This document shows positions 46,821 through 55,549 of a DNA stretch of 64,000 nucleotides, one piece after another. The position numbers were made by a program, and so were the translations under genes. How positions within the stretch are numbered: the first letter of the stretch is position 1; every line of letters starts with the position of its first letter. The notes under the pieces were generated by a model that did not search any database, was not told where the DNA came from, and saw only the letters and a program-made list of their open reading frames with translations. Source of the stretch: Cyanobacteria bacterium SIG29 (GTDB lineage Bacteria > Cyanobacteriota > Vampirovibrionia > Gastranaerophilales > Gastranaerophilaceae). The stretch covers positions 344,531 to 408,530 of the forward strand of contig SUTV01000001.1 of NCBI GenBank assembly GCA_015152515.1, read 5' to 3'.

Positions 46821-47629
46821 TATTTCTCCAATATTTGATAACTTCTTTTTGTATCTTTTAAAATAGGAAGTTGTTTTCTATACTGTTTCATTTCTTCTAA
46901 ATCAATTTCAGCATATAAAACTTTTTCTTCTTCTTCTAAACCATTTATTATTTTTCCCTTATAATCAATTGCCATTGAATTACCAGAGAAATTAAAACTT
47001 TCATTAATTTTACCAGTTAAACAAGAACTTATAAACATAGTTTGATTTTCAATTGCTCTAGCTTTTGCCAAAGTAACATATTCATCAGTAAAAGCTTGAG
47101 GCCAAGCTGCCATATTTACCATAATATCAACTTCGTTAAAAGCATACAATCTAAACATTTCAGGGAAACGAAGATCATAACAAATTGATATCCCAATTTT
47201 ACCAATATCAGTTTTTACAATTACAGGAGTATCTCCTTCTTGCAAATAACTTCCTTCTGATTGTCCACGATGAGAGAACAAATGAAATTTGTCATAAGTA
47301 GAAATCAACGCGCCATTTCTATCAAATATCAAGCAAGTATTTCTATCTTTTTCACCATCTTTACGCAAAACAGCACTTCCACCAATAACATTCGCATTAT
47401 ATTTAATGGCGATTCTTTTTAAAAATTCATAAGCTTTTGATGTCAAAAGTGGTTCACTAGACTTATTAAAATTTTCACAACTCCAACCAATAGTCCAAAG
47501 TTCAGGGAGAACAATTAAATCAGCACTAGAATAATTACTTTCATTTAAAAGCTTTTCTATTTTTAGAATATTTTTATCTATATCCCCTGCAACTGCTTCA
47601 AATTGCACAATAAGTAACTTGGTTTTCAT
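46820..47629 (-). CDS. carbon-nitrogen hydrolase (nitrilase superfamily, omega-amidase-like)
   Basis: The enzyme hydrolyses a C-N bond using a Glu-Lys-Cys triad: glutamate in VLPELWTIGW, lysine in STYDKFHLF and cysteine in GISICYDLRFPEMFR. These contexts resemble Nit2/YafV-type omega-amidases, which remove 2-oxoglutaramate-type products. Length (269 aa) is normal and no signal peptide is present. ATG 47629 is preferred to the upstream TTG because a TACAAT (47641-47636) ends 6 nt before it. The dacB gene overlaps the stop. Confidence 0.85.
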   Translation of the reverse strand: MKTKLLIVQFEAVAGDIDKNILKIEKLLNESNYSSADLIVLPELWTIGWSCENFNKSSEPLLTSKAYEFLKRIAIKYNANVIGGSAVLRKDGEKDRNTCLIFDRNGALISTYDKFHLFSHRGQSEGSYLQEGDTPVIVKTDIGKIGISICYDLRFPEMFRLYAFNEVDIMVNMAAWPQAFTDEYVTLAKARAIENQTMFISSCLTGKINESFNFSGNSMAIDYKGKIINGLEEEEKVLYAEIDLEEMKQYRKQLPILKDTKRSYQILEK

Positions 47630-47641
47630 ATTCAAATTGTA
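47630..47641 (-). promoter_or_regulatory. -10 promoter for a leaderless amidase-dacB mRNA
   Basis: On the minus strand TACAAT (47641-47636) is 6 nt from the ATG at 47629, with no Shine-Dalgarno between. Confidence 0.5.
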
Positions 47642-47673
47642 TTACAAATTAGCTTACTTATCAATTGAAACCA

Positions 47674-48624
47674 TTATTTTCTATTAACAAAATAAAAAGC
47701 CAATTCTTCATAAACAGCCTGTTCTTTAACATAAGCCATTAACATTTTTTTAGAATCTTCTATTTTTTGAATATCTCTAAAAATTATATTTCTCAATACA
47801 TCATTAGAGGAATTTGCTTTTACCAATTGCAACAAATAATATTGAATTGAATCTAAAATACAAACTGAAGTTAAATCTTTTTCAACTTGATAATTATATA
47901 AAGCTTGAGCAAAATCCAACGCATTATCTTTATTAAAATTAGGATAACTACTAAAATATTTTGTTAAAAATTCAACTTCATAAGTCAAAGTTTTATAATC
48001 AGGGACACAAAAAGCTTGTGAACGAGAAACAATAGTTTGCAATAAATCATCTTTATTATTAGTTAAAAAGATAAATGTAACTTTTGATGATGGTTCTTCT
48101 ATTGATTTTAGCATTGCATTAGCTGCTTCACTATGAAAGCAAGTATGATTTATTCCAGAAGGATACCAAACTTTTCCTTCATCTTCTTCTTGTGGAGTTT
48201 TAAATTCAATTGTTTTAAACTCTTGATACTCAACCATTTCTTCTTGTTTTAAATGTTTCATCTCTGCATCGCAAAAAATTAAAACCCTATGATAATCTGA
48301 AGAAGTAATCAAAGAATCAAGAATATCATTTACTTGCTTTCTAGAAATAACTGTATGCGAAGTATCATTTTTATTATCTATTCTAGAAATTGTCATAATA
48401 GCTGGATGTTTATTATCTCTTATCCATCTGCAATTTTGACAATTACAATCGTCCTTGCCATCTTCTAAACAATTCAATTTTCTAGCCAATTCTAATGCAA
48501 CTGCATATTGCAAATAACGATTACTACCGTGCAAAATAATAGAATGAAACAATCTATTTTGTTTAATTGCAGTATCAAAAAAATTCATCAAATATGGATA
48601 TTTATTATCTAAAACTTTATTCAT
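47674..48624 (-). CDS. holB: DNA polymerase III subunit delta'
   Basis: This is the stator subunit of the clamp loader. The protein has the AAA+ fold with a degenerate P-loop (ILHGSNRYLQYAVALELARKL) as expected for a non-hydrolysing delta', a cysteine cluster (CNCQNC) for the zinc module, MLKSIEEPSSKVTFIFLTNN and VSRSQAF in place of SRC. An acidic insertion of about 30 residues (around 132-162) precedes the FHSEAANAML helix. It follows holA by 1 nt, so the delta-delta' pair is one translation unit. Confidence 0.87.
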   Translation of the reverse strand: MNKVLDNKYPYLMNFFDTAIKQNRLFHSIILHGSNRYLQYAVALELARKLNCLEDGKDDCNCQNCRWIRDNKHPAIMTISRIDNKNDTSHTVISRKQVNDILDSLITSSDYHRVLIFCDAEMKHLKQEEMVEYQEFKTIEFKTPQEEDEGKVWYPSGINHTCFHSEAANAMLKSIEEPSSKVTFIFLTNNKDDLLQTIVSRSQAFCVPDYKTLTYEVEFLTKYFSSYPNFNKDNALDFAQALYNYQVEKDLTSVCILDSIQYYLLQLVKANSSNDVLRNIIFRDIQKIEDSKKMLMAYVKEQAVYEELAFYFVNRK

Positions 48625-48625
48625 A

Positions 48626-49594
48626 TCAGCTCAACAACACCAATTCTAACAATATTTCAGGAGATAATGATTGTCCTGTTTTTAATTTATATTCCGCATC
48701 AATCAAATTTTTTCTTATTTGAATTAATCTATCTAATGAAGTCTTGTTTAATTTTTCTCTTGTTTTTTTTACAACAAATTCATGCAATTTTAATTTTGCA
48801 GCAATATCCTTTTCACTCAATCTTTTTTCATAGTTTTTTATATAAATAAATCTTTGAAAATTAACTTGCAATGCTGCAAAAATTTCTAATGGATGTCTTT
48901 TTTCTGTAAGTAAATTATATTGTTTTAAAATTGCATTTTTATTACCTTGCAATACAAAATCTGCAAGCGCAAAAACATCTTCTGATGAACCACAATATTT
49001 TTTTATTGCTTCTTTATCAACCGTTTTTTTAGGATGAAGCGCAACAGCCAACTTTTCAAACTCAGAATCTATCAAAGTTAAATTAACACCAATTTGTTCT
49101 ATTAAAAAAATAACAGTATCTGAACTTATGGTTAAATCTTTATCTTTTGCCATTTTGATAATTAAAGAAGGTAATTCTTTATCGTAATTTTTATATTGAG
49201 CAAATTCTCTTACTTGTGAATACTTAGAAAGTACCTTATATAATTTTTTCCTGCTATCTGGCTTTTTATTTTCATCTCTTGGAACCTTACAAACAAAAAT
49301 TATATTAACGCTATCGCTAATACTAGAAAGCGCATAATCAATACTTTCTATTTGCTTGTCATCAAGACTAATTTTATTTCCTATTAAATATTTATCTAAA
49401 TGAATAAGACTTAAAGTATTTCCGAACATTAAAGGAGCTGATTGCACACATTCTAACAAAGTATTAAAAGAAGGATTATCAACAACTTTATATGCCATTG
49501 ACAAAAAAGAAGTATCAAGAAGCTCATTTTTAAGCTTCTTGATTTCTTTATCCATTAAATATTCTTCTTGTCCGTAAAATAAAAATACAGCCAT
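48626..49594 (-). CDS. holA: DNA polymerase III subunit delta
   Basis: Delta opens the sliding clamp. The 322-residue protein begins AVFLFYGQEEYLMDKEI, matching the family Y-G-x-E-x-Y-L start, and has the C-terminal helical collar with HPLEIFAALQVNFQRFIYIKN and a closing DAEYKLKTGQSLSPEILLELV segment. A start codon 8 nt after the glucokinase stop and a 1-nt gap to holB make an operon glk-holA-holB. Confidence 0.88.
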   Translation of the reverse strand: MAVFLFYGQEEYLMDKEIKKLKNELLDTSFLSMAYKVVDNPSFNTLLECVQSAPLMFGNTLSLIHLDKYLIGNKISLDDKQIESIDYALSSISDSVNIIFVCKVPRDENKKPDSRKKLYKVLSKYSQVREFAQYKNYDKELPSLIIKMAKDKDLTISSDTVIFLIEQIGVNLTLIDSEFEKLAVALHPKKTVDKEAIKKYCGSSEDVFALADFVLQGNKNAILKQYNLLTEKRHPLEIFAALQVNFQRFIYIKNYEKRLSEKDIAAKLKLHEFVVKKTREKLNKTSLDRLIQIRKNLIDAEYKLKTGQSLSPEILLELVLLS

Positions 49595-49602
49595 ATTTTC
49601 TA

Positions 49603-50556
49603 TTAATTTTCAATTAATAAACTTGCACCGATTACACCCGCAGAATTTCCAAGTTCTGCATGAACAACTTGAACTGCAGCACCTTGAATTGGCATAGAAC
49701 GTTTTTTTAGTGTTTCTCGAATTGGAGCAAATAAAAATTCACCAGCATCAGCAACACCGCCACCAATAACGATTTTTTCAGGATTTAACAAGTTTACAAC
49801 ACTTGATAAGCCAATACCAATATATGTTCCCATTGTTTCAAAAATTTTCTTTGCAACAACATCACCTTGTTTTGCAGCTTCACAAACATAATATGGAGTA
49901 ATTTCATTTTTAGCCAATTCTCTATATTTTGTTGATTTACCACCTCTAACATATTCTTCTGCCATAGCAACAATAGCCGGACCAGATGCAAATGCTTCAA
50001 GACATCCTTGATCACCACATCCACATAATGGACCATCATTCATTTGTAATTTAATATGACCTATTTCGCCAGCTGCATTGCTTGCGCCACGAACTAATTT
50101 ACCATTTACAATTAAGCCAGAACCAATACCTGTACCAACTGTAATACAAATCATATTTGTTGCGCCTTTACCTGCACCATAATTTAATTCAGCTAAAGCA
50201 GCACATCTAACATCATTATCAACTTTAACTGGAACACCAAATTCTTTTGAAACGATTTCTGCGATTGGAATATTTATCCAACCAGGAATATTTGGAGCAA
50301 TTCTTACAATACCGTTATCACAATCAATTTGACCTGGGAAACCAAAACCAATACCATCTACATTTGAAATAGTAACTTTAGCTTCCTTCATAACATCATG
50401 AATTGCTTTTATCATATTAGAAATTGTATATTCATAACCCATTTCAGCTCTTGTAGGAACTGTATCAGAATAAACAATACTACCTGTTTTATCAACTAAG
50501 GCAACTTTTACATTTGTACCGCCAACATCTACCCCGATTTTGTACTTTTTAGACAT
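49603..50556 (-). CDS. glk: ROK-family glucokinase
   Basis: This kinase phosphorylates glucose (or a related sugar) at O6 with ATP. It has the ATP-binding start GVDVGGTNVKVALVD, VDNDVRCAALAE, TVGTGIGSGLIV, and the ROK zinc motif with CGCGDQGCLEAFASG preceded by the histidine of GEIGHIKL. At 317 residues it lacks an N-terminal helix-turn-helix, so it is an enzyme and not a ROK repressor. AAGGAG precedes the ATG. Confidence 0.88.
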   Translation of the reverse strand: MSKKYKIGVDVGGTNVKVALVDKTGSIVYSDTVPTRAEMGYEYTISNMIKAIHDVMKEAKVTISNVDGIGFGFPGQIDCDNGIVRIAPNIPGWINIPIAEIVSKEFGVPVKVDNDVRCAALAELNYGAGKGATNMICITVGTGIGSGLIVNGKLVRGASNAAGEIGHIKLQMNDGPLCGCGDQGCLEAFASGPAIVAMAEEYVRGGKSTKYRELAKNEITPYYVCEAAKQGDVVAKKIFETMGTYIGIGLSSVVNLLNPEKIVIGGGVADAGEFLFAPIRETLKKRSMPIQGAAVQVVHAELGNSAGVIGASLLIEN

Positions 50557-50596
50557 AATTTATATCTTAACTCCTTGAAATTACTACCATAAAAAA

Positions 50597-50620
50597 ATGA
50601 TAGCATAAAAATGCTATCAT
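50597..50620 (-). terminator. intrinsic terminator of clpP
   Basis: ATGATAGCAT and ATGCTATCAT are perfect 10-bp complements around 4 nt; on the minus strand a T7 run follows immediately. It separates clpP from the glk operon. Confidence 0.88.
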
Positions 50621-50647
50621 CTTACAATATTAATATAATTTTAAACT

Positions 50648-51238
50648 TTAAACAATTTTATCAATCAAACCATATTCAACTGCTTGCTGTGCAGACATAT
50701 AATTGTCTCTTTCCGTATCTTTATAAATTTGTTCAACAGTTTGACCTGTATGTTCAGCTAAAAGAGTATTTAATTCTTTTTTCATTCTTAAAATTTCTTT
50801 TGCTTCAATTTCAATATCAGTTGCTTGACCTTTAGCACCGCCTAATGGTTGGTGAATCATAATTCTAGCACTTGGAAGCGCCATTCTTTTTCCTTTTGTA
50901 CCACCAGATAACAAGAATGCACCCATTGAAGCAGCTTCGCCCAAACAAATTGTACAAACATCAGCACGAATATGTTTCATTGTGTCATAAATAGCCATGC
51001 CGGCAGTAATAACACCACCAGGACTATTAATGTACATCATAATATCTTTTTCTGGATTTTCAGCATCTAAAACTAATAATTGTGCAACAATTGAATTAGC
51101 CATTTCATCATCTATTTCTTCACCTAAGAAAATAATTCTTTCTCTTAATAATCTAGAAAAAATATCAAAAGCTTTTTCACCATGAGTAGATGCTTCTATA
51201 ACAGTTGGAACATAACTTAAAATTGTTCTTCTATCCAT
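50648..51238 (-). CDS. clpP: ATP-dependent Clp protease proteolytic subunit
   Basis: ClpP forms the barrel protease fed by ClpX or ClpA-type unfoldases. The catalytic serine lies in [11 protein letters not shown], the histidine in [13 protein letters not shown], and the aspartate follows [12 protein letters not shown] sequence near the C-terminus. Length (196 aa) is normal. TATAAT and GAGGG precede the ATG. No clpX or lon is adjacent. Confidence 0.95.
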   Translation of the reverse strand: MDRRTILSYVPTVIEASTHGEKAFDIFSRLLRERIIFLGEEIDDEMANSIVAQLLVLDAENPEKDIMMYINSPGGVITAGMAIYDTMKHIRADVCTICLGEAASMGAFLLSGGTKGKRMALPSARIMIHQPLGGAKGQATDIEIEAKEILRMKKELNTLLAEHTGQTVEQIYKDTERDNYMSAQQAVEYGLIDKIV

Positions 51239-51359
51239 ATAACCCTCGTTTCTATGTAAATATTATATGATAAATTTTTATTTTTGTAAGTAATCTTTTA
51301 AAAGGATATATAAAGAATAAAAACATAACAGATAATAACTTATACTTATTCATAAAATC

Positions 51360-51374
51360 TGTTAAAATAAAGAT
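51360..51374 (+). promoter_or_regulatory. extended -10 promoter for a leaderless mRNA
   Basis: TG-T-TAAAAT at 51360-51368 ends 6 nt before the ATG at 51375. No Shine-Dalgarno is present. Confidence 0.55.
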
Positions 51375-51911
51375 ATGTTTATTGATGCTGATTTAATTGC
51401 ATTTGATTTTATGACAGATGTTAATGGAATAGAAAGACATTACCCAAATCCATTTTACCCATCTGGAGTTTATGACGAAGAAAAACCAACATATAAAAAT
51501 GGACCAGAGTCTAGTCCATACCCAACTTTAAGATTGCCATACGCAATCTATGATGAATGGGGCAATGTTGTACCAGATGGATTTTATATGGTAACTCTTT
51601 CTCCAGACATGAAACATTTAGACCTTTATGAAAGTAATAAATTAAGAGCACAAGTTAAAATAATAAAACTTGTTGAAAAAATGTACACAAATGAAGAGCT
51701 TGATGAAGAAGCAGAAATTATAAGTAGATTGCAAAAAGCTCAAAGAGAAAAAAAATTAAAAAAACAAAGACAAGCAGAAGAAGATTTAATTGCTTTTAAA
51801 GAACGTGCCGCCGCAAACTCTTATGCAAAGATTGAAGATTCAGGAAAAGGGTATTATATTCTTAGATATAACTACAACGGCAAAAGAGCAACTGGCATAA
51901 TTCAAAAATAA
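51375..51911 (+). CDS. hypothetical protein upstream of the FHIPEP-domain gene
   Basis: The 178-residue cytoplasmic protein has an N-terminal half rich in Y, P and G with a beta-strand hairpin (YAIYDEWGNVVPDGFYMVTLSP), then a charged helix (about 105-150, many K and E, likely coiled coil) and a C-terminal strand region (GKGYYILRYNYNGKRATGII). It is 46 nt before the FHIPEP-domain gene and could be its partner. I recognise no family. Confidence 0.6.
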   Translation: MFIDADLIAFDFMTDVNGIERHYPNPFYPSGVYDEEKPTYKNGPESSPYPTLRLPYAIYDEWGNVVPDGFYMVTLSPDMKHLDLYESNKLRAQVKIIKLVEKMYTNEELDEEAEIISRLQKAQREKKLKKQRQAEEDLIAFKERAAANSYAKIEDSGKGYYILRYNYNGKRATGIIQK

Positions 51912-51957
51912 AATAATATGATATTATAAGTTATATAGGCAGATAAGGATTTAATAG

Positions 51958-53421
51958 ATGTACAAACCAACAAGAAATGTTTATACAATCAAGACTTCAC
52001 CTTATAATGACAACGAAAAACTTGAAAACCTTTTAAATGAAATGTCAATAGAAGGTTGGGATGTTTATTCTCTTCAAGAAATTGAAAATGATGATGGAAT
52101 TTTTTATAACATCATTTTTATAAAAGAAGTTGAAACCGAAGACCCAACACTAAATAACAATGCTGACTTATTAAATTTCAAATCACGCATAGAAAGAATT
52201 ATCAACCCTGAACTTGACCCATATGAATTATGCGTTGATATTCAAAAGAAAATTAAAGAAAAAAGACAAAGAATTGCGCAAGTTAAATCTTTAATTGATG
52301 AAACAAGTGAAGATTCTAGAACTTTATTAAACGACGAAATCTCCAAACTTATTGGAGAGCTTGAAGATTTAAAGAAAAATTTAGCAAAAGTTATAAACCC
52401 AGATATTATGGAACAAAAACTTGGCGAACAAAAAATAACTCTTGCTATTTCAGAAGAACTTATTGATATTTTGGATGGCGAAAATGAATACAATATGCTA
52501 ACTCAAATTGTATTAATCAGACAAAACCTAACCGAAAGTCTTGGCTATATTATTCCAAAAATCAAAATAGAAATTGATGATTCACTTGAAGAAAATGAAT
52601 TTTCAATAAAATTAAGAGGCATTCCTGTTATAAATTCAAGAGCATACTATAACCACACTATGTTTTTTGCTAATGAATTAAACATAGAAACTTTGCCAGA
52701 AAATTCTTTCAAAGAAAAAGATATAATTACAGAAGCTGATATTGTATGGATTGATGAAGAAAAGTCAAAAGACTTCTGGGCAAAAGGTCTTGATACAACA
52801 GATTACATTGCAAGACTTGTTGAATACACAGTAACTAAATATATTGATGATATATTCGATTATTCTGATATTAATAGATATATTGAAATAGTTGGAAATC
52901 AAAATTTATACTTAGTTGAAAATATCATTCCTGATTATATGTCAGTTGCAGAATTAAAATATATTTTGACAAACTTAATCAAAGAAAATGTATCTATCAA
53001 AGATATTATTTACATTTTTGAAAAAATAAATGATTTTGCTGACGAAACAAACAAAGAAGAACTTTTAGAAAGAGTAAGAGTTTCCCTTGCAAGACAAATT
53101 AGCAAATCTATTGCAAATGAAAAAGATAAAACAATCTATGCCTACGAACTATCAGATACCAGTTTAAAAATGTTTTTAGGTGAAAAAAATGAAGATGAAG
53201 TTATTAGAATTGAAAGCAACAAAATTGAACAAGTTGTAGATTCTCTAAAAGAAAAAGTTAAAGAATTTACTCCAAATACAAAAGAAATAATACTTGTTGT
53301 TCCAATGAAAATAAGACATATAATTTATCTAATATTATCTCAAATGATTCCAAATATTAGAGTAATTGCAAGAGAAGAACTGTTATTTGAATATCCACTA
53401 CAAATAATAAGCATTATATAA
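51958..53421 (+). CDS. stand-alone FlhA-type cytoplasmic (FHIPEP) domain protein
   Basis: Residues about 165-487 read as the C-terminal cytosolic domain of FlhA/SctV export-gate proteins: LTESLGYIIPKIKIEIDDSL, NEFSIKLRGIPV, ADIVWIDEE, LDTTDYIARLVEYTVTKYID, SVAELKYILTNLIKENVSIKD, EELLERVRVSLARQI and IILVVPMKIRHI appear in the family order. The export-gate membrane part of FlhA is missing entirely. In its place are a small N-terminal domain (about 1-57, GWDVYSLQEIENDDG) and a coiled coil (about 75-135). AAGGA precedes the ATG and a terminator follows. No flagellar or type III gene is in the window. Confidence 0.75.
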   Translation: MYKPTRNVYTIKTSPYNDNEKLENLLNEMSIEGWDVYSLQEIENDDGIFYNIIFIKEVETEDPTLNNNADLLNFKSRIERIINPELDPYELCVDIQKKIKEKRQRIAQVKSLIDETSEDSRTLLNDEISKLIGELEDLKKNLAKVINPDIMEQKLGEQKITLAISEELIDILDGENEYNMLTQIVLIRQNLTESLGYIIPKIKIEIDDSLEENEFSIKLRGIPVINSRAYYNHTMFFANELNIETLPENSFKEKDIITEADIVWIDEEKSKDFWAKGLDTTDYIARLVEYTVTKYIDDIFDYSDINRYIEIVGNQNLYLVENIIPDYMSVAELKYILTNLIKENVSIKDIIYIFEKINDFADETNKEELLERVRVSLARQISKSIANEKDKTIYAYELSDTSLKMFLGEKNEDEVIRIESNKIEQVVDSLKEKVKEFTPNTKEIILVVPMKIRHIIYLILSQMIPNIRVIAREELLFEYPLQIISII

Positions 53422-53457
53422 AAAAAAGGGGAAATCTATTTGATTTCCCTTTTTTCT
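53421..53457. terminator. bidirectional intrinsic terminator
   Basis: A6-GGGGAAATC pairs with GATTTCCC-T6 around a 5-nt loop, with one bulged G. It serves the FHIPEP-domain gene and the convergent gene ending at 53483. Confidence 0.85.
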
Positions 53458-53482
53458 TTTACTTTTTCTGAATTGTTTGAGT

Positions 53483-54364
53483 TTATTTTGAAGTATTTTC
53501 TCCTTTTTGAGCTTTAGCATCTTGTGGAGCCTTAGCTTCTTTTGGTGCTTTATTTTTATTAAAGAATTTAGAACTTAATTTATTAGCTAATGGAGTAACA
53601 ACAACAGGTCCTAAATATCTGTAAATTAAACCAAATACTACAAGAGTTTTTAATTTGTTAATACCTGGAAGAATTTTATTCATTTCTGTTTTTGCACCCA
53701 ATGCATTATAAACATCATCAATGGTTCCTTTTAAAGCTTCTTTTGCTTTTTCAACATTGCCAGAATTTGAATTAATAGCTTTTTGTGCTTGTGCTTGAAG
53801 TTCTTTTAATCTATCTGGAGAAATTTCTAAAGATTTTAACTCCCCTGGTTTACCAACTAAAGTTTTTAATTGAGTACCCATTTTTTCTACAACAGCTTGA
53901 GCACCATTTACTACATCATCAAGTAATTCATTCTTTGAAGTTTCAGCAAATTTTTTACCTAAACCCTTATAAAATTCTTGTGTAGCAGGTTTTGCGAAGT
54001 ATTTATCTGCAACTTTAGTTACAACCTTAGAAACCTTATCATCTAAGAACAATGCACCAGTTGAAGAAACACCTAATACCAATGCGTCATTAATTACCAT
54101 TTGTGGTTTTTGTTCTTTTTCAATATTTTTATTTTTCACTGAATTCAATGCATAAAAAGTTGATAAAATAACACTTTCTGCAACCATCAAATATGTAAAT
54201 GTTCTATCTGATTTTGCTAATTTTCCAACAATTCCTTGGAATTTAGATGAACCTGCAACCTTTTCATAAAAACCTTTAAATGCTGGTGAATTATTAGGGT
54301 TTGCATTTTTATTATTTACTCTATTATTTGTATATTGTTGTGTTGAAATACTATTTATTCTCAT
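53483..54364 (-). CDS. FKG-tagged membrane protein of unknown function
   Basis: The 293-residue protein starts MRINSISTQQ and carries SPAFKGFYEK at about residues 27-36. Three or four moderately hydrophobic helices (about 55-75, 92-112, 233-258) and long amphipathic helices rich in K, A and E follow, ending with a lysine/alanine tail. No signal peptide is visible. Its ATG lies inside the preceding gene's last codons (14-nt overlap) behind GGAGG, so the pair is translated together. The paired gene has the same design. Confidence 0.6.
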   Translation of the reverse strand: MRINSISTQQYTNNRVNNKNANPNNSPAFKGFYEKVAGSSKFQGIVGKLAKSDRTFTYLMVAESVILSTFYALNSVKNKNIEKEQKPQMVINDALVLGVSSTGALFLDDKVSKVVTKVADKYFAKPATQEFYKGLGKKFAETSKNELLDDVVNGAQAVVEKMGTQLKTLVGKPGELKSLEISPDRLKELQAQAQKAINSNSGNVEKAKEALKGTIDDVYNALGAKTEMNKILPGINKLKTLVVFGLIYRYLGPVVVTPLANKLSSKFFNKNKAPKEAKAPQDAKAQKGENTSK

Positions 54365-55361
54365 ATTTTGCTACCTCCGCAAAATTTCCAAATAAAGCTT
54401 TATCACTATTTCCTTGGAACATATTCATTTTCAAACTATCATATGATACAGTTTGTTTTTGTTCAGCTTGATTTGTATTTGTTGTTTGTTCTTGAGCTTT
54501 TGGCTCTTGTGGTTTTTTGCCACCTTTTTTAATACCTAATGCTTTTAAAATAACAGGAACTAATGCAATAGTAATTGCGGCTCTTATTGGTAAAAATGCT
54601 GGTTGGAATAATTTATCTAAAACATTTTTTGCTGTGCCAGAATAATTGTTTAAAACTTTTTGAGCTTCAGCACCTTTTGCAAATTTTTCATAAACTTCTG
54701 GAGCTCTTTTTGATAAAGTTTCACCAAATGCTTTTTCTGCACCTTTACCCATATTTTTAAATATGCCTAAATTTAATTTTCCGCCTTTTGTTAAATCAGC
54801 GATTTGACCTTTTAAAGTTTCTTCAACACCAGTTGTTCTTGCTAAATCATCACCATATTTAACTAAAGCTTCAACACCTTCTTTCACAGCTTTTTGTGAA
54901 GATTGTTTTAAGCTTTCAGGTATTTCAAGTGCGCCACCATCTTTTGCTTTCTTAATTAACTTAGAAAGTGGTGTTGCAACAAGAGCCGACATCGCAAGAC
55001 CTACAACACCTGTTGAAACAGATTTAACTGCCTGATATGTACATTTACTTTTTTCTTCTTCAGTTCTTGCAGTTGCCATAATTGTAAATGGTCTTAGACC
55101 GCAAGTAATCAATATGGCAAATAATGCCTCGGCAACAATTGGATTCTCCATTACCTTAGTAGCGGCAGTGTGTAAAAATGGAGCCCCCTTAAAACTCACA
55201 CGACCATCAGAATTACTCTCGATGGTCGTGTTTATTTGTTCATAATTATTTTGTTTTAAATTTGCTCGTTCTTTCGCATACTCTCTCTGTCTGCCCGTAG
55301 TACGCTCACTGGTACTACTATTGAGATATCCAACTGTAGGTTTAATAGAATTAATTTTCAT
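54351..55361 (-). CDS. FKG-tagged membrane protein of unknown function
   Basis: The 336-residue protein starts MKINSIKPTV and carries RVSFKGAPFL at about residues 54-63. Hydrophobic helices occur near 75-95, 115-135 and 270-290, with amphipathic helices between and a Q/K/P-rich stretch before the C-terminus. It is first in a two-gene unit with the FKG protein at 53483-54364. A minus-strand TATAAT lies at 55437-55432 and GGAAAG precedes the ATG. A perfect 10-bp inverted repeat is embedded in codons just before the SFKG motif. Confidence 0.6.
   Translation of the reverse strand: MKINSIKPTVGYLNSSTSERTTGRQREYAKERANLKQNNYEQINTTIESNSDGRVSFKGAPFLHTAATKVMENPIVAEALFAILITCGLRPFTIMATARTEEEKSKCTYQAVKSVSTGVVGLAMSALVATPLSKLIKKAKDGGALEIPESLKQSSQKAVKEGVEALVKYGDDLARTTGVEETLKGQIADLTKGGKLNLGIFKNMGKGAEKAFGETLSKRAPEVYEKFAKGAEAQKVLNNYSGTAKNVLDKLFQPAFLPIRAAITIALVPVILKALGIKKGGKKPQEPKAQEQTTNTNQAEQKQTVSYDSLKMNMFQGNSDKALFGNFAEVAKYENK
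55199..55230. repeat. perfect 10-bp inverted repeat inside a coding region
   Basis: CACGACCATC (55199-55208) and GATGGTCGTG (55221-55230) are exact complements around 12 nt, and are notably GC-rich for this genome. The location is codons about 44-54 of the FKG-tagged gene. Confidence 0.7.
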
Positions 55362-55376
55362 AATATCTTTCCATAT

Positions 55377-55410
55377 ATTCTACATGTGCTTTAAGTTTCG
55401 ACAAAAAATT
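55377..55410 (-). promoter_or_regulatory. two-box upstream motif shared with the gene at 58566-59744
   Basis: ATTCTACAT (55377-55385) and TCGACAAAAAATT (55398-55410), 12 nt apart, recur exactly at 59764-59772 and 59781-59793, 8 nt apart. On the minus strand the first box reads ATG-TAGAAT, a possible -10, and the second AATTTTTTGTCGA. Confidence 0.45.
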
Positions 55411-55549
55411 TTTTGCTATTGGAAAATTAGATTATAGCAAATATTTTTCATGCACAATCACTTATTTTTTTAAATATCATATTAAACATCAACAAATATA
55501 AGAAAAATCAATATTTTTTTTGACCATTACAAATCTTAACATTGGCAAA

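Noticed and set aside
47674..48624. holB appearing broken because the Walker A motif is missing
   Set aside because: Delta' subunits normally have a degenerate P-loop; the frame is intact and its position next to holA fits.
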